Positions 25,836 to 34,297 of a DNA stretch of 64,000 bases are shown here, piece after piece (position 1 is the stretch's first letter; the number at the start of each line of letters is the position of its first letter). The stretch is from Bog-756 sp963824645. Lineage in GTDB: Bacteria; Actinomycetota; Acidimicrobiia; Acidimicrobiales; RAAP-2. The stretch lies in NCBI GenBank assembly GCA_963824645.1, contig CAWGQC010000001.1, positions 1 through 64,000 on the forward strand, in the 5' to 3' direction. The notes beneath the pieces are model-generated. The model searched no databases and was not told where the DNA came from. It saw only the letters and a list, made by a program, of their open reading frames with translations. The translations under genes and the position numbers were made by a program.

Positions 25836-26539
25836 CCCCGGGCCGTGGTGGGGTCGGCGGCCACCGCCTCGACAGCCGCCTTCAGGATGCCGGTGGCCGC
25901 CTCCAGAGGATGGGGGCGCCCGAACACCGCCGATCCGGCCACGAACACGTTGGCTCCGGCCCGGGCCGCATCCACCACCGTGTTCTCGTCGATGCCCCCG
26001 TCCACCTCCACGTCGAGGGTCAGGCCGGCCTGGGCCGACGCTTTCCGGACCTGGCGCACCTTGGGCATGACCTCACCGATGAAGGACTGCCCACCGAAGC
26101 CGGGGAACACGGTCATGCACAACAGGAGGTCGACCTGGTCCAGATAGGGGGCGACGGCCTCGAAGGGGGTGTCCGGATTGAGGGCCAGACCCACTCGCAG
26201 ACCCAGGTCGCGCATCTGGCCGATGAGAGCGGCCGTCTGTCCCACCTCGACGTGCACGGTGCACCCGTCGGCCCCGGCGTCGCGGAACGGCTCGAGATAG
26301 CGGGCCGGGTCGGTGATCATGAGGTGGGTGTCGAAGAACATCCCGGTGTGCTCGCGCAACGACGAAACCACCGGCGGCCCGACGGTCAGATTGGGTACGA
26401 AGTGCCCGTCCATGACGTCGACATGCAGCCAGTCCGACCCGGGAGCGATCATCCCCACCGCCTCGGCCAGGCTGCCGAAGTCGGCCGACAGGATGGACGG
26501 CGCCACCCGCATCGGGGGTGTTTCCAGGGCACTCGGCAT
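25832..26539 (-). CDS. rpe: Ribulose-phosphate 3-epimerase
   Basis: It interconverts ribulose-5-phosphate and xylulose-5-phosphate in the pentose phosphate pathway; ribulose-5-phosphate is also the RibBA substrate. The 235-aa TIM-barrel protein has APSILSADFGSL at the N-terminus, LHVDVMDGHFVPN with metal ligands, MTVFPGFGGQSF and VEVDGGIDENT. ATG 26512 (MRVAPS) is an alternative start that fits the family better than 26539. It overlaps ribD by 4 nt. Confidence 0.96.
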   Translation of the reverse strand: MPSALETPPMRVAPSILSADFGSLAEAVGMIAPGSDWLHVDVMDGHFVPNLTVGPPVVSSLREHTGMFFDTHLMITDPARYLEPFRDAGADGCTVHVEVGQTAALIGQMRDLGLRVGLALNPDTPFEAVAPYLDQVDLLLCMTVFPGFGGQSFIGEVMPKVRQVRKASAQAGLTLDVEVDGGIDENTVVDAARAGANVFVAGSAVFGRPHPLEAATGILKAAVEAVAADPTTARG

Positions 26540-26624
26540 CGGCTGGGAGCCTAATGGGGGGCCGGACGGAGCCCGGGCGCCCCGGGTCCGAAGTCAACGC
26601 CGCCCCAACGCCTACGGTACGGCC

Positions 26625-27563
26625 TCACGGGCCCATGCGCTCGCCCGGAAGCACTCGGGCGCCCCGCACCCAGGCCTCGGCGTCCACCGGCTTCCTGCCT
26701 TCGGGCTGGACGGTGATCAACCGGACCCGGCTCCGGTGCCCGGCCACCACCTCGGTCCCGATCAGCGATCCGGGCCGCACATCGGCCGGGGCGGAATCAG
26801 ATGGGACCGGATCATCGGGGAGGCCCTCCCATGAGCCGGGCGAACCCGGTTCCGGGCCCCCGGCGGCCCGATGAACGGTGAGCCGCCGGCCGCGGAAGGT
26901 GGTCCAGGCCCGACCGATGCGAACGGTCCGGCGCAGCTCGAAGCCAGGCCGTTCCCAATCCAGCCGGCGCTCGGAGGGCCGGATCTTTTCGGCGTAGGAG
27001 GGCTCCCCCGCCTGCGGGCGAGGGACGGGCAGGCTCCGTCTCCCGTCGGTCAGGTACCGGACCAGGAGATCGCACCCCGCCACCACCAGCCGACCCCTCA
27101 ATTCCTCGACTGTCTCCTCCTCGCCGATCTCGATCTGGTGCTCGGCGTAGATCGGGCCGGTGTCCAGCCCTGCTTCCACCGCCATGAGACAAACTCCCGT
27201 TTCGGCGTCCCCTTCGAGGATGGCCCGCTCCACCGGCGCCGCCCCCCGCCATCGGGGCAGCAGGGAGAAATGGAGATTGACCAAGGGCAGGCGGTCGAGG
27301 AGGGCGGCCGGAATGATGCGGCCATAGGCCACCACCACGCCCAGTTCGGCACCCACTTCGGCCACCAGCTCGAGGGAATCGGTCACCCGGAGGCCCCGCT
27401 CGAGGGCAGCTGCCTTGACCGGACTGGGAGCCAGCTCCGATCCCCGGCCGCGCCGTTTGTCGGGCCGACTGACCACCAACACCACTTCGTGACCGACGTC
27501 GACCAGAGTCGTGAGGGGAGCCACCGCCGCCTCGGGCGTGCCCAGAAACACCAGCTTGGCCAT
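26625..27563 (-). CDS. fmt: Methionyl-tRNA formyltransferase
   Basis: It formylates initiator Met-tRNA with 10-formyltetrahydrofolate. The 312-aa protein has the N-terminal FLGTPEAAVAPL, the catalytic NLHFSLLPRWRGAAPVERAI (where many homologues have N-x-HxSLLP) and a C-terminal tRNA-binding OB-like domain from about residue 205. It lies 34 nt past def, the partner enzyme that removes the formyl group. In mycobacteria rsmB follows fmt before rpe; here only an 85-nt gap is present. Confidence 0.95.
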   Translation of the reverse strand: MAKLVFLGTPEAAVAPLTTLVDVGHEVVLVVSRPDKRRGRGSELAPSPVKAAALERGLRVTDSLELVAEVGAELGVVVAYGRIIPAALLDRLPLVNLHFSLLPRWRGAAPVERAILEGDAETGVCLMAVEAGLDTGPIYAEHQIEIGEEETVEELRGRLVVAGCDLLVRYLTDGRRSLPVPRPQAGEPSYAEKIRPSERRLDWERPGFELRRTVRIGRAWTTFRGRRLTVHRAAGGPEPGSPGSWEGLPDDPVPSDSAPADVRPGSLIGTEVVAGHRSRVRLITVQPEGRKPVDAEAWVRGARVLPGERMGP

Positions 27564-27597
27564 GACCGGTGACGTTACCGGTCGCCGCAGCGGCCGA

Positions 27598-28143
27598 TCA
27601 GACCTCCTGCTCGCTGCCGGCCGACACCAGCTTGGCCTCCATGTCCGAGGTGTCGAACCCGAGGGCCCGGTCACGCAGCACCTTCATGGCCAGCTTGCGA
27701 CTGTCCTCCTCGAGGCGCTCCACCATCAGGACACCGTCGAGATGGTCGACCTCGTGCTGGAAGACACGACCCAGGAACTCGTCCGCCTCCAGGGAAACCT
27801 CCTCACCGTCGAGGCCGAAGCCCCGGATGTGCACCTCATTGGGACGCACGATGCCCAGACGCAGACCGGGAATGGAGAGGCATCCCTCGTCGTGGTACCA
27901 CTCGCCCCCGCTCTCCACGATGGTCGGGTTGATGATCACCTGGGAACCCTCGCCCACGTCGTACACGAAGAGACGCTTCTGCACACCGACCTGGGGTGCA
28001 GCCAGCCCGGCACCCTCCGACTCGTACATGGTTTCGATCATGTCCTCGACCAGGCGGACCATCGACCCGTCGAGGTCGTCCACCTCCCGCGCCACCTGTT
28101 TCAACACCGGATCGCCGTACACCCGGACGGGATAGGAAGCCAT
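27598..28143 (-). CDS. def: Peptide deformylase
   Basis: It removes the N-formyl group from nascent proteins. The 181-aa enzyme shows the three metal-site motifs: GAGLAAPQVG (about residue 45), EGCLSIPG (about 92) and HEVDHLDG (about 134). The ATG at 28143 was chosen because it starts MASYPVRVYGDPVLKQ, the usual family N-terminus. The 176-nt gap upstream to priA holds the 25-bp tandem repeats. Confidence 0.96.
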   Translation of the reverse strand: MASYPVRVYGDPVLKQVAREVDDLDGSMVRLVEDMIETMYESEGAGLAAPQVGVQKRLFVYDVGEGSQVIINPTIVESGGEWYHDEGCLSIPGLRLGIVRPNEVHIRGFGLDGEEVSLEADEFLGRVFQHEVDHLDGVLMVERLEEDSRKLAMKVLRDRALGFDTSDMEAKLVSAGSEQEV

Positions 28144-28244
28144 GTCCACAGTGTACGGGCTCGGGTGGGCTCGAACACCCCGGGCACCGCCACCTCTGCC
28201 GCCACCCACCGCGGCGACCCTGGCCACCGGCGACCCGAGCGGCA

Positions 28245-28340
28245 TCACACGTCGACCGGGTCGACTGGGTCACACGTCGACCGGGTCGACTGGGTCACAC
28301 GTCGACCGGGTCGACTGGGTCACACGTCGACCGGGTCGAC
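28245..28340. repeat. 25-bp tandem repeat, about 3.8 copies, at the priA stop codon
   Basis: The unit TCACACGTCGACCGGGTCGACTGGG is repeated without error at 28245, 28270 and 28295, with a 21-nt partial copy at 28320-28340. The last copy contains the final seven codons of priA, including the stop (complement of 28320-28322), so the array looks like a recent duplication of the gene end into the gap before def. Each unit holds two GTCGAC palindromes 3 nt apart that can pair. All units are identical, which argues for recent expansion. Confidence 0.9.
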
Positions 28341-30119
28341 CTCCACTCGCACCCGTTCGGCCGGACGGGGAACGGCGGCCAGCCGGTCACACAGCACCTG
28401 ATGATCCGGAGCCCTGACCAACCACTTGGTCGTCCCCAGCGACGACACGGTCACCGCTCCGGCCCCGATGCCCTCGACCATCGTCGCCGCCCCCGGGCCG
28501 GCGACGGTAGCCAGAGCCCCGAAAGGGGGCAGTTCGAGGGTCCGGCGCAGGGGCCGCTCGACCTCACTCAGCACGGTGGGATCGGCCTGAACCGCCGCCC
28601 GCAGCACCTCATGGTCGGGAAGGCGGGTCTGCACCAGCAGGCGACCGCCACGGGAGCCCACCAGGCGGGCGGCCCGGGCCAGCAGGGCCAGCGTCTCCTC
28701 CCCCGCTCCGAACCGGGGAGCCATCAGATGCTGATCGATGTCCACGAAGGCCACCAGATCAGCCCAACCCTGACGGTGGAGGGCGGCCTCGGTGCCGACC
28801 ACCAGCCGGGCCCCGTCGCTCTCGCCCGGCTCCGATCCGGCGGTGATCTCCACCGCCTCGGTCTGGGTGAGCGCAGCCAGTTCCTCGGTGGCCCGCCGCA
28901 CGCCCATGCGCAGGGTGCGCAGGCGGGTGGAGTCGCACACGGCGCACACCGGTGGTCGGGTCTCGTCCCCCCGGTGGCAGCGGAGGGGCCCGTCCTTCTC
29001 GTCCTGGGTCATCGCCCCACCACACCGGCCACAGCGAACCAGAGCTCCACAATGGGTGCAGGCCAGAAGCCGGACACGACCGGTCCGGTTGAGGATGCAC
29101 ACCGCCCGTCCCTCCGGGCCGTCGAGAACCGAGCGCAAACGGTGGACCAAACGCTCCGAAAACAGGCCGGTGCGTGGATCGTCACCGGCACGGTCGACCA
29201 CTTCGACCTGGGGCCAACCCCGACGTTCCACCGGACGGGTGGTCGTGACCAGAGGACGGTCGTGGGCCAGCACCACCGGCGGACACGGCGTGACCAGGGC
29301 TACGGGCGCCCCGTCGCGTCGACCCCGTTCGACCACCACATCCACGGCCGACCAGGTCGGCGACCGTTCTTCACGGTAAGCCTCGTCGTGGGCGTCCAGC
29401 ACCACGGCCGCCCGGAGCCGGTCGAGCGGGGCCCAGGCCGCCGCCCGCGTCCCCACCACCGCACCGTCACCGGCGGAGGCCTCAGCCCACATGTCGGGGA
29501 GCAGAGCCACCGGTACCCCGGCCAGGCGCAGCCGGGCGGCCAAGGCCCGGGCCCGGGTGTGAGAGGGAGCCAGAGCCAGCACGCCGTCCGCCCCCAACCG
29601 GTGGATCAGTTCGAGAACCACCAGCGTGGCGTCCAGGGCGGGCGCCAGTCGCACCACCACGGCCCCGCCCTGGCCCGCCAACAGGCCGTCGACCAGAGAG
29701 ACAGAACCTCCCCCCGGCGATGGGGGAGAAAGCGTGGGCGACCGGCTCGGGCGGGGGCCGCCGGTGGCGGGGTCTGCCCCGGCCGCCGGGGCGGCCGGAC
29801 GGGGCATGGGCCGTCGGACCACCCGCGAGGGTGAGGCCGTGCCCAAAAAGGACGACAGCGGTCCGGCCCAGCGCCATGCCGCCCACTCGGCCAACGAGAC
29901 CACCGAAGCCGGCGGGCCCATTCCGCTCGACCCGGCCAACGGCTTGGCCTCCACCCCGGGCAGCGGATCGACCCGGTCCTCGACCACCCATCCCCCGACC
30001 CGCCGGCCGTGCAGACCGATGCGGACGCGGCTGCCGACGCCGATCGCATCGTTCAAGGCCGGCGGAACGGTGTAGTCGAAGCGCCGGTGGATAGCCGGGA
30101 CGTCGGGAACCACGCGCAC
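28320..30119 (-). CDS. priA: PriA-like primosomal protein without helicase motif I
   Basis: PriA restarts stalled replication forks. The 599-aa protein keeps the N-terminal 3'-DNA-binding domain (RRFDYTVPP, GSRVRIGLHGRRVGGWV) and the zinc-binding CxxC set between about residues 355 and 400 (CTHCGALVRCGRC, then CHRG and CAVC). The P-loop GKT expected near residue 155 is absent: that region reads GAVVVRLAPALDATLV. The DEEH box has decayed to DAHDEA. Loss of the ATPase is a known feature of actinobacterial PriA, so a structural role in primosome assembly is likely. Confidence 0.88.
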   Translation of the reverse strand: MRVVPDVPAIHRRFDYTVPPALNDAIGVGSRVRIGLHGRRVGGWVVEDRVDPLPGVEAKPLAGSSGMGPPASVVSLAEWAAWRWAGPLSSFLGTASPSRVVRRPMPRPAAPAAGADPATGGPRPSRSPTLSPPSPGGGSVSLVDGLLAGQGGAVVVRLAPALDATLVVLELIHRLGADGVLALAPSHTRARALAARLRLAGVPVALLPDMWAEASAGDGAVVGTRAAAWAPLDRLRAAVVLDAHDEAYREERSPTWSAVDVVVERGRRDGAPVALVTPCPPVVLAHDRPLVTTTRPVERRGWPQVEVVDRAGDDPRTGLFSERLVHRLRSVLDGPEGRAVCILNRTGRVRLLACTHCGALVRCGRCGGAMTQDEKDGPLRCHRGDETRPPVCAVCDSTRLRTLRMGVRRATEELAALTQTEAVEITAGSEPGESDGARLVVGTEAALHRQGWADLVAFVDIDQHLMAPRFGAGEETLALLARAARLVGSRGGRLLVQTRLPDHEVLRAAVQADPTVLSEVERPLRRTLELPPFGALATVAGPGAATMVEGIGAGAVTVSSLGTTKWLVRAPDHQVLCDRLAAVPRPAERVRVEVDPVDV

Positions 30120-30151
30120 CAGGCGCGTCCGGCTCGGTGGCGAGGGGTCGT

Positions 30152-31348
30152 TCAGAGTCCGAGAGCCTGCTTCACGTCATCCGCTCGACCGGTGTCCTCC
30201 CAGGTGAACTCCTTGTCGGACCGACCGAAGTGTCCGTAGGCCGCCGTCTTCTTGTAGATCGGTCGCTTGAGATCGAGGTCGCGCACGATGGCCGCCGGGC
30301 GGAGATCGAAGACGTCGTCGACAACCGAGGCGATCCGGGCCGGGTCGACCCGCTCGGTACCGAAGGTCTCGACCAGCACCGAGACCGGGCGGGCCACCCC
30401 GATGGCGTAGGCCACCTGGACCTCGCAGCGGGTAGCCGCTCCCGCCGCCACCAGGTTCTTGGCCACCCAACGGGCGGCGTAGGCAGCCGAACGGTCGACC
30501 TTGGAGGGATCCTTGCCCGAAAACGCCCCGCCACCGTGGCGGGCCATACCTCCGTAGGTGTCGACGATGATCTTGCGGCCGGTGAGGCCGGTGTCGGCGT
30601 GGGGCCCACCCAGCTCGAACACCCCGGTGGGGTTGGCCAGGATGCGGAGGTGGGAGCTGTCCAGCTCGGGTGGCAGCAACGGATTGATCACGTTGTCGCG
30701 GAGGTCGGGCAGCAGCAGGGTCTCGAGATCGACGCCGGGGTCATGCTGGGTGGAGATGAGGACGGTCTCCAGAGCCACCGGCTTCCCGTCCTCATAGGTC
30801 ACGCTCACCTGGGTCTTCCCGTCGGGACGGAGATAGGGAAGCACGCCCACCCGGCGGACCTGGGCCAGCCGCTGAGCCAACCGGTGGGCCAACCAGATGG
30901 GGAGGGGCATCAGATCCGGTGTCTCGTCACAGGCGTACCCGAACATCATCCCCTGGTCGCCGGCGCCCTGGGCGTTGAGCAGATCCTCCCCGCCGGTTCC
31001 GGCCCGGACCTCGAAGGCGTTGTCAACCCCCTGGCCGATGTTGGGCGACTGTTCGTCGAGGGACACGATGACACCGCAGGTTTTGCCGTCGATCCCGTAG
31101 GCATCGTCGTCGTAGCCGATGTCCAGCACCGTCTTGCGGACCAGTTTGGGGATGTCCACGTAGGTCGACGTGGTGATCTCGCCGGCCACCAGGACCAGGC
31201 CGGTGGTCAACAGCGTCTCGCAGGCCACCCGGCTCTCCGGGTCTTCGGCCAAGAGCGCATCCAGGACGGCGTCGGAGATCTGATCGGCCATCTTGTCGGG
31301 ATGTCCTTCGGTCACCGACTCGGAGGTGAAGGTGTATCGGGTACTCAC
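30152..31348 (-). CDS. metK: S-adenosylmethionine synthetase
   Basis: It makes SAM from methionine and ATP. The 398-aa protein has TEGHPDKMADQISDAVLDA at residues 12-30, GAGDQGMMFGYA with the ATP-binding site, and the phosphate loop GGGAFSGKDPSKVDRSAAY. The GTG at 31348 starts STRYTFTSESVTEG, the normal N-terminus. No SAM riboswitch is visible in the 103-nt upstream gap. Confidence 0.97.
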   Translation of the reverse strand: MSTRYTFTSESVTEGHPDKMADQISDAVLDALLAEDPESRVACETLLTTGLVLVAGEITTSTYVDIPKLVRKTVLDIGYDDDAYGIDGKTCGVIVSLDEQSPNIGQGVDNAFEVRAGTGGEDLLNAQGAGDQGMMFGYACDETPDLMPLPIWLAHRLAQRLAQVRRVGVLPYLRPDGKTQVSVTYEDGKPVALETVLISTQHDPGVDLETLLLPDLRDNVINPLLPPELDSSHLRILANPTGVFELGGPHADTGLTGRKIIVDTYGGMARHGGGAFSGKDPSKVDRSAAYAARWVAKNLVAAGAATRCEVQVAYAIGVARPVSVLVETFGTERVDPARIASVVDDVFDLRPAAIVRDLDLKRPIYKKTAAYGHFGRSDKEFTWEDTGRADDVKQALGL

Positions 31349-31451
31349 GGCTGGATCCAATCTGGTCGGGGGCACGAGCCCAAGGAGGCAGGAGGAAAGA
31401 AGTGGGCCGGGCCACCGGCCCGTGCTGTCGGCTGAGGTGGGGGTGTTCTGG

Positions 31452-32735
31452 TCACGAGCGCCCCAACAGAGCCGCAACCTTATCCAGTATGGCTTCGGCT
31501 ACGTCGGCCTTGGAGCGGAGCGACAGAGCCTGAGTCGACCCGTCCGATCCGAACATGGTCACGGCATTGGTGTCGTGGTCGAATCCCACATGGGCGGCCG
31601 ACACGTCATTGGCCACCATGATGTCGGCTCCCTTGTCGGCCAGCTTGGCCCGTGCCCGTTGGTCGACGTGATCGGTTTCGGCGGCGAACCCGATCAGAAT
31701 CTGGTGGGGCCGTCGTCGTCGTCCCAGCTCGGCCAAGATGTCGGGAGTCGGCTCCAACACGATGTCGGGAACGCCGTCGGACTTGTGGATCTTCGTGACC
31801 TGGGCCGTCTTGGGTCGGAAGTCGGCCACCGCCGCCGCCATTATCACCACGTCGGCCCGGTCGGCCCGGTCCAGCATGGCCCTCTCCATGTCGGCCGCCG
31901 TCTCGACGGCATCGACGACCACCCCGGCGGCCACCGGCAGTGCGCTGGTCGTGACCAGCACCACCTCTGCCCCCCGACGGGTCGCCGCCGCCGCCAGGGC
32001 GTGGCCCTGCTTGCCGGACGAACGGTTGGTGATGAACCGGACGGGATCGATGGCCTCGCGGGTCCCGCCGGCCGAGACGACGACCCGCACACCGGCCAGG
32101 TCGACGGAGGTGATCGCCGACGGAGGTCCCACCCCCCGGGCGGTCTCCCCCCCTCCCCCACCGATCATCCCGAGCACCGTGTCCACGATGACCCCGACGT
32201 CGGCCAGACGTCCGGTCCCCACATCCCCGCCGGCCAGACGACCCGACTCCGGCTCCACCACGATGACGCCCCGGGCCCGCAGCACCGAAAGGTTGTGCTG
32301 CACAGCCGGGTGCTCCCACATTTCAGTGTGCATGGCCGGACACACCACCACCGGGGCGGCGGTGGCGGTCAGGGTGGCCGTCAGCAGGTCGTCGGCGAAA
32401 CCACCGGCGTAGCGGGCCAGGAGGTCGGCGGTGGCCGGGGCCACCACGATGAGAGCGGCGGCCTGTCCGAGCCGGGTGTGCGGGATCACCGAGGCCTCGT
32501 CCCACAGACCGGTCTGTGCCGGTTCCGAGGCCAAAGCGTCGAAGGTGACCTTGCCTACGAACCGGGTGGCCCGTTCGGTCAGAACCGGCACCACGTGCAT
32601 GCCGGCGTCCACCAGCCTTCGACAGATTTCGACCGACTTGTAGGCGGCGATGCCGGCACCCACACCGAGCACCACCAGGGGAGCGTCCGCCCGCGGTTCG
32701 CTCACCGCTGTCACCGTCCTGGTCGCCGACCGCAC
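31452..32735 (-). CDS. coaBC: Bifunctional phosphopantothenoylcysteine synthetase/decarboxylase
   Basis: It performs two steps of coenzyme A synthesis. The N-terminal flavoprotein CoaC half (about residues 20-195) has GVGAGIAAYKSVE, APATADLLARYAGGFADDL and the active-site PAMHTEMWEHPAV. The C-terminal CoaB half carries GTREAIDPVRFITNRSSGKQG and the AAVADFRP block. Total 427 aa. An internal GTG at about residue 11 (SEPRADAP) is an equally good start. The place after rpoZ and before metK is the usual actinobacterial order. Confidence 0.95.
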   Translation of the reverse strand: MRSATRTVTAVSEPRADAPLVVLGVGAGIAAYKSVEICRRLVDAGMHVVPVLTERATRFVGKVTFDALASEPAQTGLWDEASVIPHTRLGQAAALIVVAPATADLLARYAGGFADDLLTATLTATAAPVVVCPAMHTEMWEHPAVQHNLSVLRARGVIVVEPESGRLAGGDVGTGRLADVGVIVDTVLGMIGGGGGETARGVGPPSAITSVDLAGVRVVVSAGGTREAIDPVRFITNRSSGKQGHALAAAATRRGAEVVLVTTSALPVAAGVVVDAVETAADMERAMLDRADRADVVIMAAAVADFRPKTAQVTKIHKSDGVPDIVLEPTPDILAELGRRRRPHQILIGFAAETDHVDQRARAKLADKGADIMVANDVSAAHVGFDHDTNAVTMFGSDGSTQALSLRSKADVAEAILDKVAALLGRS

Positions 32736-32794
32736 CGCTGTGCAGTTGCCAACGTCATCGTTGTCTCGCCCCCCGACCCGCCGCGTTCGACGGG

Positions 32795-33139
32795 CTAGTC
32801 GACGGTCTCGTCCGGCGCGGGGATGTCCCCCTCCGCCGCTTCGTCGGCCAGAAGAGCGAGTGCGGCCGCTTCGGCCAGCGCCACCTCTTCGGGATCGGGC
32901 CGGGTGTAGGTGGCCTTGCCGGCCGCCACTTCCTCGAAGGCGATCGACAAGGGCTTGCCGGAGACGGAGGCAACCTGGGGTGGCACCACCACACCGAGGC
33001 CTTCACCCAGGGAGTTGTAATAGCTGTTCACCTGACGGGCCCGCCGCGAGGCCAGCGCCACCAGGGTGAACTTGGAGTCGACCTTGTCGAGGAGATCCTC
33101 GATGGGCGGGTCCATGAGAGTGATCTGATTGTGGGCCAT
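32795..33139 (-). CDS. rpoZ: RNA polymerase omega subunit
   Basis: Omega helps fold and assemble the beta' subunit. The 114-aa protein has the family core PPIEDLLDKVDSKFTLVALASRRARQVN at residues 11-38 and SGKPLSIAFEEVAAGK, followed by a Glu/Ala-rich tail. The ATG at 33139 begins MAHNQITLMDPP. It lies 70 nt downstream of gmk, its near-universal partner in bacteria. Confidence 0.96.
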   Translation of the reverse strand: MAHNQITLMDPPIEDLLDKVDSKFTLVALASRRARQVNSYYNSLGEGLGVVVPPQVASVSGKPLSIAFEEVAAGKATYTRPDPEEVALAEAAALALLADEAAEGDIPAPDETVD

Positions 33140-33209
33140 CACGATCCTTTGGGTGGTTGTGTGTGGGTCGGCGTGCGATGCGGGGACGATCCCCGGCAAC
33201 AGTGTCGGA

Positions 33210-33809
33210 TCAGGTGATGCCTCGACCGACGGCGAGACGACGACCTTCCACTATACCGGCCACTTCGGTGGTGGCCTGCGTCACGTCGCCGTTGACCACC
33301 ACGGCGTGGGCGATGGAGCGGCCGGCCCGGGCCTCCTCCTTCCCGGTCGTGACCCTTCGGGCGATGGCCGCCTCGTCGTCCCCACGGGCGCGCAGACGGG
33401 CCTCTTGGTGCTCGGGCGAGGGCGGCATCAGCAGGATCAGGGTGGCGTCGGGTCGGAGGTCCATGACCTGAAGCGCTCCCTGCAGATCGATCTCGAGGAG
33501 CACATCGCGGCCCTCAGCGGGCTCGGGGATCGGGGTTCCGTAGAGGTTGCCCAAAAACTCGGCCCATTCGAAGAACCCGCCGGCCCGCTCCTTGGCCTCG
33601 AAGGTCGATCGGTCGACGAATACGTAAGCGTCATCCGCTTCACCGGGTCGCTGCTGTCGCGTCGTCCACGACCGGCTCAGCCACAGAGACGGGTCTTGTC
33701 CGGCCAGACGCTTGGCTATGGTGCCTTTTCCGGCTCCGCCCGGGCCGAACAGAACGAAGAGCAGGGGATCGCCCCCGCCGGGGGCACCGTCCTCGGTTGT
33801 CTTGCTCAG
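33210..33809 (-). CDS. gmk: Guanylate kinase, probably from a CTG start
   Basis: It phosphorylates GMP to GDP. The P-loop FGPGGAGKGT (about residues 21-30) and GMP-binding SRSWTTRQQRPGE are intact, followed by VLLEIDLQGALQV. Rejoining all conserved parts needs a start upstream of the P-loop, yet no ATG, GTG or TTG exists there: the first canonical in-frame codon is TTG 33554, after 85 residues of conserved kinase. CTG at 33809, 17 nt past the mihF stop, gives 199 aa, the usual family length. There is no clear ribosome-binding site, so coupling to mihF is likely. Confidence 0.85.
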   Translation of the reverse strand: MSKTTEDGAPGGGDPLLFVLFGPGGAGKGTIAKRLAGQDPSLWLSRSWTTRQQRPGEADDAYVFVDRSTFEAKERAGGFFEWAEFLGNLYGTPIPEPAEGRDVLLEIDLQGALQVMDLRPDATLILLMPPSPEHQEARLRARGDDEAAIARRVTTGKEEARAGRSIAHAVVVNGDVTQATTEVAGIVEGRRLAVGRGIT

Positions 33810-33825
33810 GGAACGGTTCGTGCGT

Positions 33826-34143
33826 TCAGCGAGCGGTCTCGCGCAGGAGAGACTCGCGCTGGTTGCTTCCGAGCCCTTGCAGGCGACGACTCTCGCTGAT
33901 CCCCACCGAATCCATGAGCCGTCTGGCCTTGACCTTACCCAACCCCGGTAGCGATTCGAGCACCGAGAGCACCTTCATCTTGCCGACGGTCTCGTTGGAA
34001 TCAGCCGTGGTGAGAAGTTCCGACAAGGTGATCGAACCGAGCTTGAGCTTCTCTTTCACTTCGGCCCGCTCCCGGCGGACCTTGGCGGCCTTGGCCAGGG
34101 CGGCTTGGCGCTGTTCGGGCGTGAGTGCGGGCGGTTGCGGCAT
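33826..34143 (-). CDS. mihF: Actinobacterial integration host factor (mIHF)
   Basis: This 105-aa nucleoid-associated protein bends DNA and is essential in mycobacteria. It has the charged N-terminal helix (TPEQRQAALAKAAKVRRERAEVKEKL) and a C-terminal H2TH-like DNA-binding part with LPGLGKVKARRLMDSVGI and SESRRLQGLGSNQRESLL. ATG 34143 gives MPQPPALTPEQR, the usual start; ATG 34155 is 4 codons further out. Linkage to gmk and rpoZ is conserved. Confidence 0.95.
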   Translation of the reverse strand: MPQPPALTPEQRQAALAKAAKVRRERAEVKEKLKLGSITLSELLTTADSNETVGKMKVLSVLESLPGLGKVKARRLMDSVGISESRRLQGLGSNQRESLLRETAR

Positions 34144-34285
34144 GGTCGAGACCATAGCGCCTCTGCGAGCTGAGTTCATCCGGACCCACGGCCAGGTCGC
34201 ACCACACGACGGGCCGCCCACCGGACCGCCCTTGGGGCCGGTGGTGGCGCAGCCCCCGGGTCTCGGGCGTGGCATCGCCACTGGC

Positions 34286-34297
34286 CATACTGGACGG
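34286..34297 (+). promoter_or_regulatory. Candidate leaderless promoter of pxpA
   Basis: CATACT (34286-34291) ends 6 nt before the ATG at 34298, so transcription would start at or next to the start codon. No ribosome-binding site precedes the ATG. The stretch lies just past the divergent mihF start at 34143. Confidence 0.45.

Noticed and set aside
28245..28340. CRISPR-like short repeats
   Set aside because: The copies are directly adjacent with no spacers, one copy lies inside priA, and no cas gene is in the window.
31349..31451. SAM riboswitch upstream of metK
   Set aside because: The 103-nt gap lacks the conserved SAM-I or SAM-II core, and no terminator hairpin is visible.
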